Shown piece after piece: positions 53,855 through 61,988 of a stretch of 64,000 nt of DNA; position 1 is the first letter of the stretch; each line of letters starts with the position of its first letter. The notes below the pieces were generated by a model. It was given only the letters and a program-made list of their open reading frames with translations, had not been told where the DNA came from and did no database searches. This DNA is from Bacillota bacterium (GTDB taxonomy: Bacteria; Bacillota_A; Clostridia; Lachnospirales; Lachnospiraceae): NCBI GenBank assembly GCA_023443625.1, contig JAEZTQ010000110.1:36630-100629 (forward strand), given 5' to 3'. Position numbers and translations under genes: made by a program.

Positions 53855-55072
53855 TTATTTCCCCGTTTTTTGTAGCGCTACAAATATTTCTTGCGCAACA
53901 GCTTTTGCCATTAAAGGTGGGACAGCATTACCCACTTGAGTATATTGAGGTAAATCAGTCTTCCTTAGCTTACCACCTGTGGTTCTTTTACCCAAAAATT
54001 CAAAACTATCATCAAAAGATTGAATTCTGGCAAATTCTCTGACAGTCATTATGCGGTTTTTACTATAATGAACTAAATCATCTGGTAATGTCAAAATAGT
54101 GGGAGATGGCATCCCCCCTATTACCCTTTCACATCTTAATTTTTTTGTTTTTATTTTATCCCATTCGTCAGAACTAAGCCTCTGTTTTATTGTTTCTAAG
54201 TCCTCACCTTCATGCAACAAAGAAAACCTTTTAATAACAAGATCATTATGCTTTGATGCCTCATGATTATATAATTCTTTAGGTCTAATACCTTTTCCAT
54301 TAATATCAGGCGTTCTTCCTTCTCTGCTCTGCAACTGATATTGAGAATTAGATTTTTTCTTATATTTTTTTGATTTATGCCCTGATTCAAGAAATGACAA
54401 GTCATCAATTGCTTCTTTAATCGTAACATCTCTTGCTATGTTTCTCTGAGGAAAATTTACCGGAGATACCAAATTTATATATGTTCCATCTGATGCTTTT
54501 TCCACCATATGTCCAATAAAAAATACTCTTCTTCTTGTCTGAGGAACCCCATAATCGTTTGCTGATAATACACGATAATTTACACTATAACCTATATGTA
54601 AAAATTCATTAATGAGTATCTCTGGAATGGTCTTATTTGTATAAATTTCTCCACTAATACCTTTAAACTCATCTAATTCCATCGAAAGAAGGCCTTCAAC
54701 ATTCTCCATTAAGAAATACTTTGGTTTAACGTTTTTAATGACCTCAATATAACTTTTAAAAAGCATATTTCTGGGATCACTTTTGTCTCTTTTTCCTGCC
54801 AAACTGAAACCCTGGCAGGGTGGTCCGCCGCACACAACATCGATGGTTCTTTCCCCCAGAAAGTCCTTGAGAAATTCTTTTTTAGCAAACAGTTTAATAT
54901 CCATACATGCAAATTTAACATTATGTCCCAATTTTTTATGTCTGTTTGTATATGTTAATTTCGCTGCTTCATTTAAATCCGTAGCAAATGCAACATCAAA
55001 TCCCGCCTGTATGAATCCTTCAGACATCCCCCCCGCTCCGCAGAAGATATCCAATACTACTGGTTTGTTCAT
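53855..55072 (-). CDS. DNA (cytosine-5) methyltransferase
   Basis: 405 residues. All C5-methylase motifs are visible: I DIFCGAGGMSEGF, IV GGPPCQGFSLAGKRDKSDPRN with catalytic Cys, VI ENVEGLL, VIII QTRRRVFFIG, X VGNAVPP. The variable target-recognition region lies at about 240-330. An ATG at 55099 is in frame, but its codons contain the AAAGGAG ribosome site for ATG 55072. A TATAAT-like box is at 55117-55122. It heads the leftward cargo operon of the Tn7-like element. The recognition sequence is unknown. No dedicated restriction enzyme lies in the same operon. Confidence 0.93.
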   Translation of the reverse strand: MNKPVVLDIFCGAGGMSEGFIQAGFDVAFATDLNEAAKLTYTNRHKKLGHNVKFACMDIKLFAKKEFLKDFLGERTIDVVCGGPPCQGFSLAGKRDKSDPRNMLFKSYIEVIKNVKPKYFLMENVEGLLSMELDEFKGISGEIYTNKTIPEILINEFLHIGYSVNYRVLSANDYGVPQTRRRVFFIGHMVEKASDGTYINLVSPVNFPQRNIARDVTIKEAIDDLSFLESGHKSKKYKKKSNSQYQLQSREGRTPDINGKGIRPKELYNHEASKHNDLVIKRFSLLHEGEDLETIKQRLSSDEWDKIKTKKLRCERVIGGMPSPTILTLPDDLVHYSKNRIMTVREFARIQSFDDSFEFLGKRTTGGKLRKTDLPQYTQVGNAVPPLMAKAVAQEIFVALQKTGK

Positions 55073-55289
55073 CGACCTGTCTCCTTTTCTTCTTCTCATT
55101 ATAAATGTTCATTACAATTATAGCAAATTATGTTTATAATTACCAGGAATAGTTTTTCCAAATAATAGAAATACAATTATTACATTTTTTCAATTAAAGA
55201 TTTTCATAAGAAGAAGACAGCTAATGGTATAATTCATAAAACATATATTAAATTTTTAATAGAATTCTTTCAACCCAAAGTAATATCTT

Positions 55290-55831
55290 TTATCCGCCAA
55301 TATGCCTTACCATATCAAATTCAAATTTATAACAAACCTCTTTTTCGAGAGCTCTTTTCTCCCAATGCCCGCTATTATCAACTAGGTCTTTGAGCAGGCC
55401 CTGATTTAATTTATCAATATCCATTCTCGGGTTATTTGCCACTAACTGATAGATAAGTAGAGTAGATATAGACCATCCATCTACTCTGCCTACTTCAATG
55501 ATATAGCATGGAAGTTCCCTTTCTTACTAATTTTACTACAGCACAATTTCTTCGTAATCCATCCGGATAGCATGAGAAGGCTTTTCCTTCGGGAATTAAT
55601 ATTATATTCAAGGATATTTCCAATCCTTTATGATTCTCAGCCAAATAGTTTATAACTTTTAGAAAGTCCTCTAAACCCTTTGTAGCGCCTTCCTCCATTA
55701 ATTCTAAACTATCAAATTCAAGTGGCTTTATCTTTCCTCCGTAAATCCAATCCTGTGTAGTTGCAACTTCATAATTTGTAGCATAATGTTCAAAATTTCT
55801 TGTTATAGCATTAATATCATAATTACCTGAA
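55290..55831 (-). pseudogene. tnsE: frameshifted remnant, probably tnsE
   Basis: One frame reads TTQDWIYGGKIKPLEFDS and GLEDFLKVINYLAENHKGLE, ending in CAVVKLVRKGTSMLYH; the next frame continues YIIEVGRVDGWSISTLLIYQ and LEKEVCYKFEFDMVRHIGG to TAA 55290. So one frameshift near 55500 breaks a single gene. It lies directly after the tnsD remnant in the same orientation, where Tn7 has tnsE. Assignment to TnsE rests on position and a weak impression of the C-terminal motif. The N-terminal part is missing. Confidence 0.5.
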
Positions 55832-55865
55832 TTAACTTTCTGAATTCTTTAATCTTACCTTTTCC

Positions 55866-56273
55866 ATATGAGGATTTTTATTAAAACCAAAACCTATAGA
55901 TATGTTGTCTACTATATCTTCATCGGGAGTTTTGATTGTTAAATTCCTTTTGATCAACTCTTCCAGCCTGTGTTGCTAAGTCTCTTTCCATCAACAGATT
56001 TAAATATCTGTCTCTTATGTCCTTTATAGCGTGAACCCTTTGGTAATTTTCAAGAAGCCAAATAACCTCTTTAGCAAAATCATAAAACTGCTTAATTTCT
56101 CTATTCGTGAGCTCTTTTCTTATAATCGAAGTGTTCTCCCTGCAGTTAGTTTTATTTGCCGCAAATAAATCGTGTTTATTATGGGTTAAAACCGTACTGT
56201 TTTCCAGAAGTACCCCATGTTTACTGCAAAGCTGAATTTCTGGAAGTTGAAATAAACGGTGACAATAATTAAC
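55866..56273 (-). pseudogene. tnsD: remnant of tnsD (TniQ-family target selector)
   Basis: The frame reads VNYCHRLFQLPEIQLCSKHG, then VLLENS and, later, LTNREIKQFYDFAKEVIWLL and RDRYLNLLMERDLATQAGRV. This is the TniQ/TnsD pattern: zinc-region HRxHQLP...CxxHG followed by the C-terminal YxxxLxxxGLAT...GRV segment. Stops bound the frame on both sides and a frameshift follows near 55930. The first part of the gene is gone. TnsD recognises the glmS end, which fits the insertion site. Confidence 0.75.
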
Positions 56274-56525
56274 GACCTATACCTTCAAATTATCGTCAAA
56301 ATATCTATCACTTTATTCTTGATGAAACTTCTTACATTAGATTTCATAAATGTCCTTTCTCAATGTATTCTGTGATATTTTTACAATTAAAAAAGCTTCC
56401 ACTTAATAAAAGTAGAAGCCCAAAGCATACTCAAATCATTAAATAAAAAGGAACTAAAACCATTTGTTTTACTAAAAACTTGCATAACAAATAAATCTAT
56501 GGTAGAGTATGCATAAATAGAAAAT

Positions 56526-56589
56526 GTGGGCAACCACTATGGGCATTAACGAAGAGTCGGCAAACCAGATCGTTAGTGCTTATTTTTTT
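56526..56589 (+). ncRNA. small structured RNA with terminator inside the element
   Basis: GTGG-GCAA-CCAC (56526-56537) forms a hairpin with a GNRA-type loop. GCATTAACGA (56543-56552) pairs with TCGTTAGTGC (56570-56579), with GG/CC inside the loop, and is followed by TTTTTTT. GGCAACCA and GGCAAACCA occur once in each hairpin. A TTGCAT at about 56480 and TAGAGT at about 56503 could be a promoter. The remaining 56274-56525 and 56590-56795 hold nothing else I can support. It may be an attenuator for the HNH gene or a separate RNA. Confidence 0.5.
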
Positions 56590-56795
56590 ACATTATAACA
56601 AACGTTTCCACTTTTTTCAATTCAATTTGTAAACTTTACCAACGACTTAAAATAGTCATATAACACTTTCAAAAATGAGTAAAAATAGGGATTTATGTTT
56701 GTCGTAAAAAGTGATAATATATTGTAACAAAACATTATTGGATTATTATTCTTTATTTAGCAAATACTTTTAAATTAACTTGGAGGGGGCATACT

Positions 56796-57035
56796 TTGGA
56801 CAATCCTAAATTTGAAATGAGATACTATAATACTTATTATTATGCTAACATTATAGAGAATGTATTGTCATATCGGTTTGAGTATTTGAATAAGTTACAT
56901 GAGTTTTATGGTGATGAAAATACTGAATTCTTTGCTGCTCCGTTTAATAAAACTTCAGCTTTCCACCAATTCATTTGTTTCGTGGTGAAAGAATTATTCG
57001 AAGATGAATTTTCTAAAAAACTATGCTTCAACTAA
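56796..57035 (+). CDS. N-terminal part of a frameshifted HNH protein or a small overlapping gene
   Basis: 79 residues from TTG 56796, which has a strong GGAGGGGG site (56782-56789). No family is recognised alone; it is helical and Tyr-rich (YYNTYYYANIIENVLSYRFEYL). It ends a few codons after an A6 run (about 57017-57022), where the next frame, carrying the HNH domain, begins. A single missing or extra base would fuse them to a protein of about 255 residues, and the second part has no good ribosome site. I favour a frameshift over two genes. Confidence 0.55.
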   Translation: MDNPKFEMRYYNTYYYANIIENVLSYRFEYLNKLHEFYGDENTEFFAAPFNKTSAFHQFICFVVKELFEDEFSKKLCFN

Positions 57036-57565
57036 ATGACGCTTTTAAATATTACAATATAAAATATACAACGTACAATAAGTGGATTAAAGAGAATCAG
57101 GATGCAAAAAATATCGATTATTATTTAGAGTTACTTATGACAGGTCAATTAGAAAAATTGATAGATAGGATTAGTAACGAAGTTTTTTATATCATGTTTA
57201 TAAACAGAGAATTACTTATGAGATTTAATGATATGATGGCTTCGGCAATTTCCGGATTAAAACTTACTGATATTTATGAGGATGAAAATAGACAATATTT
57301 TTTAAAAGATGGAGTGCTCAAAAGAGTTCCAATACCTGAGTGGGTTAAGAGGGCAATCTATTATAGAGATCGGGGCAGATGCGTTTTATGTAATAAAGAT
57401 TTATCTGGCATGCTGTCTTCTCAAAACAAGATAAATTATGACCATATCATCCCCCTTGCCTTAGGTGGATTAAATGATATAACAAACCTACAACTACTTT
57501 GTGATAAGTGTAACCAGAAAAAACCACATCATTCAGTTGAAACATCATCTTTGTATGAAAAATAG
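57023..57565 (+). CDS. HNH endonuclease domain protein (probably C-terminal part of the preceding frame)
   Basis: 180 residues. A helical N-terminal part is followed by an HNH nuclease: RCVLCNKDL (first Cys pair), NYDHIIPLALGG (catalytic His), NLQLLCDKCNQKK (Asn, second Cys pair). HNH proteins cut DNA or RNA; in this setting a restriction or defence role is likely. It overlaps the preceding reading frame by 13 bp without its own clear ribosome site. If the two parts are one gene it may be inactive here. Confidence 0.7.
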   Translation: MLQLNDAFKYYNIKYTTYNKWIKENQDAKNIDYYLELLMTGQLEKLIDRISNEVFYIMFINRELLMRFNDMMASAISGLKLTDIYEDENRQYFLKDGVLKRVPIPEWVKRAIYYRDRGRCVLCNKDLSGMLSSQNKINYDHIIPLALGGLNDITNLQLLCDKCNQKKPHHSVETSSLYEK

Positions 57566-57620
57566 TATTAATAAAATTAACCATTAATGATTAAATCATT
57601 TTTTACATCCTATTATATAA

Positions 57621-58397
57621 ATGATTAATTTTAAGGAGATGTTTATAATAAAAGATTATTTTATTGATAATGACCTCAATGAATATTATGGTGATGAAAG
57701 ATTATTTCATTTCTTAAAATATGATAAATGTGATGATTTTCATTGTGTTTATTGCATGGGAAAAGCTGATAGCCGAGAGCATTTACCATCAAAAATATTT
57801 CTTGATGAACCTTATCCTAGCCAATTAGCAATACTTCCTTCTTGTATTAGCTGTAATAATTCATTTTCTTCAAATGAACAATATTTAGCGTGCCTAATTG
57901 ACTATGTACAATTAAAATTTGAAAAGTTAGATAAAGTTAAAAGGCCCAAAATAGAAAAAGCATTACATAGTAGGCCTCATTTTGGACAAATGTTGAAAGC
58001 GTCTACATTTTATACGGAAAATGGTGAATTAGATTATATTGAGTATGATAATGTGAAGGTTAATAGTATTGTATATAAATTAGCTAAAGGCCATGCTGCA
58101 TACACTTTAAGCGATATTTTTTTGGAGCAGCCGACATTTATAAACTATAAATTTTTACCACAGTTAAGTCAGACAGAATTAATCAATTTTAATACACCAG
58201 TATTCATAAACATATTCCCTGAGATCGGTTCAAGAGCGTTTATAAATATTACTTTTAATAGAGATAAACCTATTGAGACCTGGAAGATTGTTCAGAAAAA
58301 TCAGTATAGATATTTAGCATATAATGAAAAGGACGGATTATGTGTTAGGATTGTTATTGGTGAGTATTTTTTTGCAGAGGTAATATGGTGTAAGTGA
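57621..58397 (+). CDS. HNH endonuclease-like protein
   Basis: 258 residues. The core CVYCMGKADSREHLPSKIFLD and LPSCISCNNSFSSNEQYLA match the HNH-type family with REHVPSK and CNNSFS; the His in REHLPSK and the four Cys are intact. The C-terminal 150 residues are unrecognised. The first ATG (57621) is 12 bp before AAGGAG, which lies inside the coding region; an ATG directly behind AAGGAG (57639) and ATA codons at normal spacing also occur, so the real start is unclear. It is part of the rightward nuclease group. Confidence 0.75.
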   Translation: MINFKEMFIIKDYFIDNDLNEYYGDERLFHFLKYDKCDDFHCVYCMGKADSREHLPSKIFLDEPYPSQLAILPSCISCNNSFSSNEQYLACLIDYVQLKFEKLDKVKRPKIEKALHSRPHFGQMLKASTFYTENGELDYIEYDNVKVNSIVYKLAKGHAAYTLSDIFLEQPTFINYKFLPQLSQTELINFNTPVFINIFPEIGSRAFINITFNRDKPIETWKIVQKNQYRYLAYNEKDGLCVRIVIGEYFFAEVIWCK

Positions 58398-58447
58398 AAA
58401 TTAGTACCCAATAGTTTTTAGCTAACATATAAACATGAGGTGAGAAA

Positions 58448-59416
58448 ATGTCAGATAGTAAGTGGAAAAGTAATTTATTATCATCTAGCTTTCCATTAGA
58501 ATATGAAACCGCAAGAATGTTAGTATCAAAAGGGTTATCCGTTTCTTCAGAATATACATATAACCGAAGGAATGACTCTGGAAAAGATACTGATTTCTCA
58601 GTAGATATTCACGCTTTAGGTTTTACTCCCTTTGATGATGAGAATGAAGTAACATCAAGCTTACATATTCTAGTCGAGTGTAAACATAGAACGAAGCAAG
58701 CAAAATGGCTGTTTCTTCCTGATCCTAATGAAGAAGATATGTCACCAGTTATTTTAGGAAAAACAATAAATTTTATCGATAAATTTTCATTGTATTCATT
58801 AAATAAACAATCATCAATTATTTTTGATGAAGATTTATATGCAAGTTATAAATGTATTGAGATAAATGGGGATCAGGTTTATGACAAGGAAATCAAGCAT
58901 GGTATATCTCAACTCAGATATGCTTTACCAAGGCTAATTCTGGATAATATTCTTCAAAATATATATAATCATCCTGATGAAAACCTACCATTTATATATT
59001 GTCCAATATTATTAACTACTGCAGAATTATATATTTCTGATGCAGATTTTTCAATGCAAGCAGTTGAAGAGTTTTCATCAGTAGAGAATATTGGAACTAA
59101 AGTTCCTTATTTGCTTTATTATTCGGATTTTGGACCGGATTTTGAAAATCATTGTAGGAAACAATTTGAAGAATTAGCTAATATAATTGAAGATGATAGT
59201 TTTATCACTTTAGAAAAGAATATTAAAGATAAGAATCATGATTTTTATGTTTCTGAATTGCCATCGCGTCTATGTCTTGGGTTGGTAAATGGTGAAAAAT
59301 ACTATTTAAACCAATATTTTACACAGTTTATCGTGTGTAATTTTAGGGAGTTTCCAAAATTGGTAGATATTATTAAGGAGACCGTAACTTCTGGAATAAA
59401 TAAAACCAATAAGTAA
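58448..59416 (+). CDS. PD-(D/E)xK-like nuclease (candidate restriction endonuclease)
   Basis: 322 residues. The N-terminal domain has E20 (LEYETARMLVSKGL), D53 (FSVDIHALG) and E77-C-K79 (LHILVECKHRTKQ), the E...D...ExK arrangement of PD-(D/E)xK nucleases. The C-terminal 200 residues are not recognised. TGAGGTGAG precedes ATG 58448. It follows the HNH gene by 50 bp on the same strand. It is the last cargo gene before the right end, which starts at about 59464. It could cut DNA lacking the modification made by the element's methyltransferase, but they are in different operons. Confidence 0.65.
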   Translation: MSDSKWKSNLLSSSFPLEYETARMLVSKGLSVSSEYTYNRRNDSGKDTDFSVDIHALGFTPFDDENEVTSSLHILVECKHRTKQAKWLFLPDPNEEDMSPVILGKTINFIDKFSLYSLNKQSSIIFDEDLYASYKCIEINGDQVYDKEIKHGISQLRYALPRLILDNILQNIYNHPDENLPFIYCPILLTTAELYISDADFSMQAVEEFSSVENIGTKVPYLLYYSDFGPDFENHCRKQFEELANIIEDDSFITLEKNIKDKNHDFYVSELPSRLCLGLVNGEKYYLNQYFTQFIVCNFREFPKLVDIIKETVTSGINKTNK

Positions 59417-59463
59417 TTATAAAGTAAGGAAAATAAGAATTTTTGACGTAAGTTAATTATAAA

Positions 59464-59499
59464 GAGCCACCTATCATAGGTTACATAAAAAGGTGGCTC
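59464..59499 (-). terminator. terminator inside the right end
   Basis: GAGCCACCT pairs with AGGTGGCTC; the reverse strand continues TTTATAATT. It would stop transcription from glmS entering the element and also follows the nuclease gene. Confidence 0.75.
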
Positions 59500-59566
59500 A
59501 GTTCATAACTTTATTATTCAGTTCATATCTTTATTATCTAGTTCACAACTTTACTATTTCTTTACA
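59500..59566. repeat. right end of the Tn7-like element with three 20-bp-spaced TnsB-type sites
   Basis: Reading from glmS inward, cores GTTGTGAACT (59541-59550), GATATGAACT (59521-59530) and GTTATGAACT (59501-59510) repeat every 20 bp on the reverse strand. Closely packed sites at the glmS-near end are the Tn7 right-end pattern. The outermost 27 bp match the left terminus. Confidence 0.88.
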
Positions 59567-59571
59567 ACTTT
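59567..59571. other. target-site duplication, right copy (ACTTT)
   Basis: ACTTT follows the terminal ACA directly and matches 50303-50307. It is 20 bp from the glmS stop codon (59592-59594). Confidence 0.9.
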
Positions 59572-59591
59572 CAACTTGTTTATTTCTTTAT

Positions 59592-61415
59592 TTATTCTAC
59601 CGTTACTGCCTTCGCAAGATTCCTTGGTTGATCCACATTATATCCTCTATGCACACAGGTATAATATGCTAAAAGCTGTAATACAATTGCTGTTGTAAAA
59701 GGTGTTAAGCCATCAGCCACCTTAGGCAATTTAATCTGATAATCATAAGCGGATACCTCCACCTGGGCTTCCCCATTGGTGATTAGGATAACAAAGGCTC
59801 CTCTTGCTTTCACCTCTCGTATATTGGATACCATCTTGGAGAATACCTTTCCTTGGGTTGCTATTGCTACAACGGGTACTCCCTCTGTTATAAGAGAAAG
59901 TGTTCCATGCTTTAATTCTCCTGCTGCATAAGCCTCTGAATGGATGTAGCTGATTTCTTTTAACTTTATAGAGCCTTCCCAACATAGGGGATAATCAAGT
60001 CCCCTACCAATGAAGAATAGATCTTCCTTTAAGGCAATCGTCTTACATATTTCATCTATAGTTTCTTTTAAGCTTAAGGTATTTTCAATGGATGGTATAA
60101 CTTCTTTTAATTCTTGTAAATACTTAGCACACTTCTCCTCGGTAATGGTTTTACGTACCAGGGCAAATTTATATGTCAGCAGATAGAGACAGGATAACTG
60201 GGCTGTATAAGCCTTTGTACTTGCAACGGCAATCTCTGGTCCTGCTTGGGTATAAAGTACATAGTCACTTTCTCTTGCGATGGTAGAACCCTTAACATTA
60301 ACGATGGAGAGGGTAGTAGCTCCCTCTTCCTTCGCCAAGCGAAGGGCTGCCAGGGTATCCGCTGTCTCCCCTGATTGGGAGATGGTAACTACAAGGGTAT
60401 TACTATCAATAATTGGATCCTGATATCTAAATTCTGATGCGATCTCTACTACCACAGGAATACGAAGGAGCTTTTCTATTAATACTCTACCCACCATACC
60501 TGCATGCATAGCAGTTCCGCAAGCAGTGATAATTACACGATTTACTTTTTCAAATAAGGAATCCGGTATTTGATCCGTAGTAAAATCTACAATACCCTCT
60601 TTTTTAATTCTTGGGGTAATGGTTGCATGAATGGACCCAGGCTGCTCATAGATTTCTTTTAACATATAATGAGAATAACCATTCTTCTGGGCTGCTGTAA
60701 TGTCCCAGTTTACATGAAGCATCTTCGGTGCTATGATCTCATCCTTAAAATTAGTCACTGTAATTTCTTCTTTGGTAAGTCTGGCAATATGGTGCTCTGG
60801 AAGAACAAAATAATCCTTAGAATATCCAATTAAAGCCACCATATCTGAAGCAACAATGGCACCTTCCTTAACATAACAAGCCACCAGTGGGCTGGCATTT
60901 CTTAGGCAATAGATTACCTCTGGCTCATCTTCAAATAAGATACAAAAAGCATAGGCTCCTTCAATTTTAGCTGCAACCTTCTTGATTGCAGCAATTGCAT
61001 CTCCTCCATATAGACTCTCAAGAAGCATAGCCACAATTTCTGAATCTGTCTGTGATACAGGAATCCTGCCCGCAGCTCTAAGCTCCATTCCAAGCTCATT
61101 ATAGTTTTCAATGATTCCATTATGAATTAAGGTAACCTTACCACAGGTATGAGGATGGGCATTGCAATCTGTAACCCCACCATGGGTTGCCCATCTGGTA
61201 TGACCTATACCACAAGTACCGTGAAAGCCTCCAACCTCTGCTTCCTTATCTATGAGGTCTAATACCTTTCCTGCTGTCTTAAGGGTACGAATACCAGTTT
61301 CCTCAAAAAGAGAAATCCCTGCGCTATCATATCCTCTGTATTCTAAGGCTGCAAGACCATCTAATAATATATTTTTAGCCTCTAGGCTTCCTGTATAACC
61401 AATAATTCCGCACAT
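59592..61415 (-). CDS. glmS: glutamine-fructose-6-phosphate aminotransferase
   Basis: 607 residues. It makes glucosamine-6-phosphate for cell-wall synthesis. An ATG-like start at 61454 is in frame, but the enzyme must begin MCGIIGY so that Cys becomes the N-terminal nucleophile; ATG 61415 follows GGAGGAAG. The glutaminase domain (HTRWATHGG, NAHPH) is followed by two SIS domains (CGTAMHAG, SQSGETADT, STKAYTAQ). It ends with DQPRNLAKAVTVE, the segment recognised by TnsD. Expression is controlled by the glmS ribozyme upstream. Its natural 3' flank is interrupted by the Tn7-like element. Confidence 0.97.
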   Translation of the reverse strand: MCGIIGYTGSLEAKNILLDGLAALEYRGYDSAGISLFEETGIRTLKTAGKVLDLIDKEAEVGGFHGTCGIGHTRWATHGGVTDCNAHPHTCGKVTLIHNGIIENYNELGMELRAAGRIPVSQTDSEIVAMLLESLYGGDAIAAIKKVAAKIEGAYAFCILFEDEPEVIYCLRNASPLVACYVKEGAIVASDMVALIGYSKDYFVLPEHHIARLTKEEITVTNFKDEIIAPKMLHVNWDITAAQKNGYSHYMLKEIYEQPGSIHATITPRIKKEGIVDFTTDQIPDSLFEKVNRVIITACGTAMHAGMVGRVLIEKLLRIPVVVEIASEFRYQDPIIDSNTLVVTISQSGETADTLAALRLAKEEGATTLSIVNVKGSTIARESDYVLYTQAGPEIAVASTKAYTAQLSCLYLLTYKFALVRKTITEEKCAKYLQELKEVIPSIENTLSLKETIDEICKTIALKEDLFFIGRGLDYPLCWEGSIKLKEISYIHSEAYAAGELKHGTLSLITEGVPVVAIATQGKVFSKMVSNIREVKARGAFVILITNGEAQVEVSAYDYQIKLPKVADGLTPFTTAIVLQLLAYYTCVHRGYNVDQPRNLAKAVTVE

Positions 61416-61479
61416 ACTTCCTCCATTTGGCCGCAAAAGGGCCTTGTTATTCAATTGTCAATGTAGTTTTCCCATGAAT

Positions 61480-61705
61480 TCTCAGCAAAAGAAAGCCTCG
61501 CTTAAGATCGAAGTTCTTCTCTATGCCTAATTCATTTACTTGGTTGTGACGCTGTTGTTCTACAGTTACCCGTAGTTTTTTTCGACACATAACATGCCCA
61601 AGTGCACGAGAGAGCATCCGCCGAATAATTCGCTAACTCTCTACCTCGTTAACCTCTAAATACCCTACAGTAATAAAAACCCAATAGAGGTGCATGGCGC
61701 TAATT
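61480..61705 (-). ncRNA. glmS ribozyme
   Basis: The reverse strand starts TAGCGCC near 61701, just after the expected cleavage site, and contains the core AACGAGGTAGAGAGTTAGCG, ATTATTCGGCGGATGCTCTC, and a long P3/P4 region with AAACTACGGGTAACTGTAG. It lies immediately upstream of glmS. The RNA cleaves itself when glucosamine-6-phosphate binds, lowering glmS expression. Confidence 0.95.
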
Positions 61706-61921
61706 TAAACATTTCTGTTAGACAGATCTTGGGTTGATCTAGAATAGTTACCTGAAAAAGCAATCTCAATTTATAATATGCAACTAACCTCCTTTTGTTG
61801 TTTTGCTGGGGACTTATGCCCGACTTAGTCCTAAATTCATGTCTATTTCCTCTATGTAATTAAGCAAATCTATGAGAATTGCCATAGCGTTATGTTAGCA
61901 TTTACTATCTTTAATGTCAAT
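61706..61921 (-). promoter_or_regulatory. glmS leader upstream of the ribozyme with two very short reading frames
   Basis: On the reverse strand GAGGAA precedes ATG and the codons for MNLGLSRA, then TAA; further on AAAGGAGG precedes TTG and five codons. The first frame overlaps a GGACT/AGTCC hairpin at about 61808-61832. They may be leader peptides or chance. The glmS promoter should be here but was not fixed. Confidence 0.3.
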
Positions 61922-61954
61922 AAAGAGTTTGCCGCAAAATGCAGCAAACTCTTT
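61922..61954 (-). terminator. terminator of the H-NOX chemoreceptor gene
   Basis: AAAGAGTTTGC pairs with GCAAACTCTTT, with ATT following on the reverse strand. It separates the chemoreceptor gene from the glmS leader. Confidence 0.75.
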
Positions 61955-61988
61955 CCTATTGCCTACTCTCTAACTAGAGAGAATTATA

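Larger units (their letters stand above)
50308..59566. mobile_element. Tn7-like element inserted at attTn7 downstream of glmS
   Basis: The 9259-bp segment begins TGT at 50308 and ends ACA at 59566. The terminal 27 bp (50308-50334 and 59540-59566) are inverted repeats with three mismatches. Each end holds three internal sites with cores GTTGTGAACT, GATATGAACT and GTTATGAACT in the same outside-to-inside order. ACTTT flanks both ends. The right end is 20 bp beyond its TSD from the glmS stop codon, as for Tn7 right end orientation. Remnants of tnsD and probably tnsE are oriented as in Tn7. No tnsABC is present, so movement would need help in trans. Cargo: cytosine methyltransferase, double-GHKL protein, receiver-HEPN-like protein and several nucleases. 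Confidence 0.93.

Noticed and set aside
57010..57030. Programmed -1 frameshift site
   Set aside because: The run is preceded by T, so a proper slippery heptamer is missing and no stimulatory structure is evident.
50308..59566. CRISPR-associated transposon
   Set aside because: No Cas genes, CRISPR repeats or tniQ-cas arrangement were seen; insertion at glmS fits ordinary TnsD targeting.
59741..59985. Second reverse frame inside glmS
   Set aside because: It lies wholly within glmS in another frame and lacks support.
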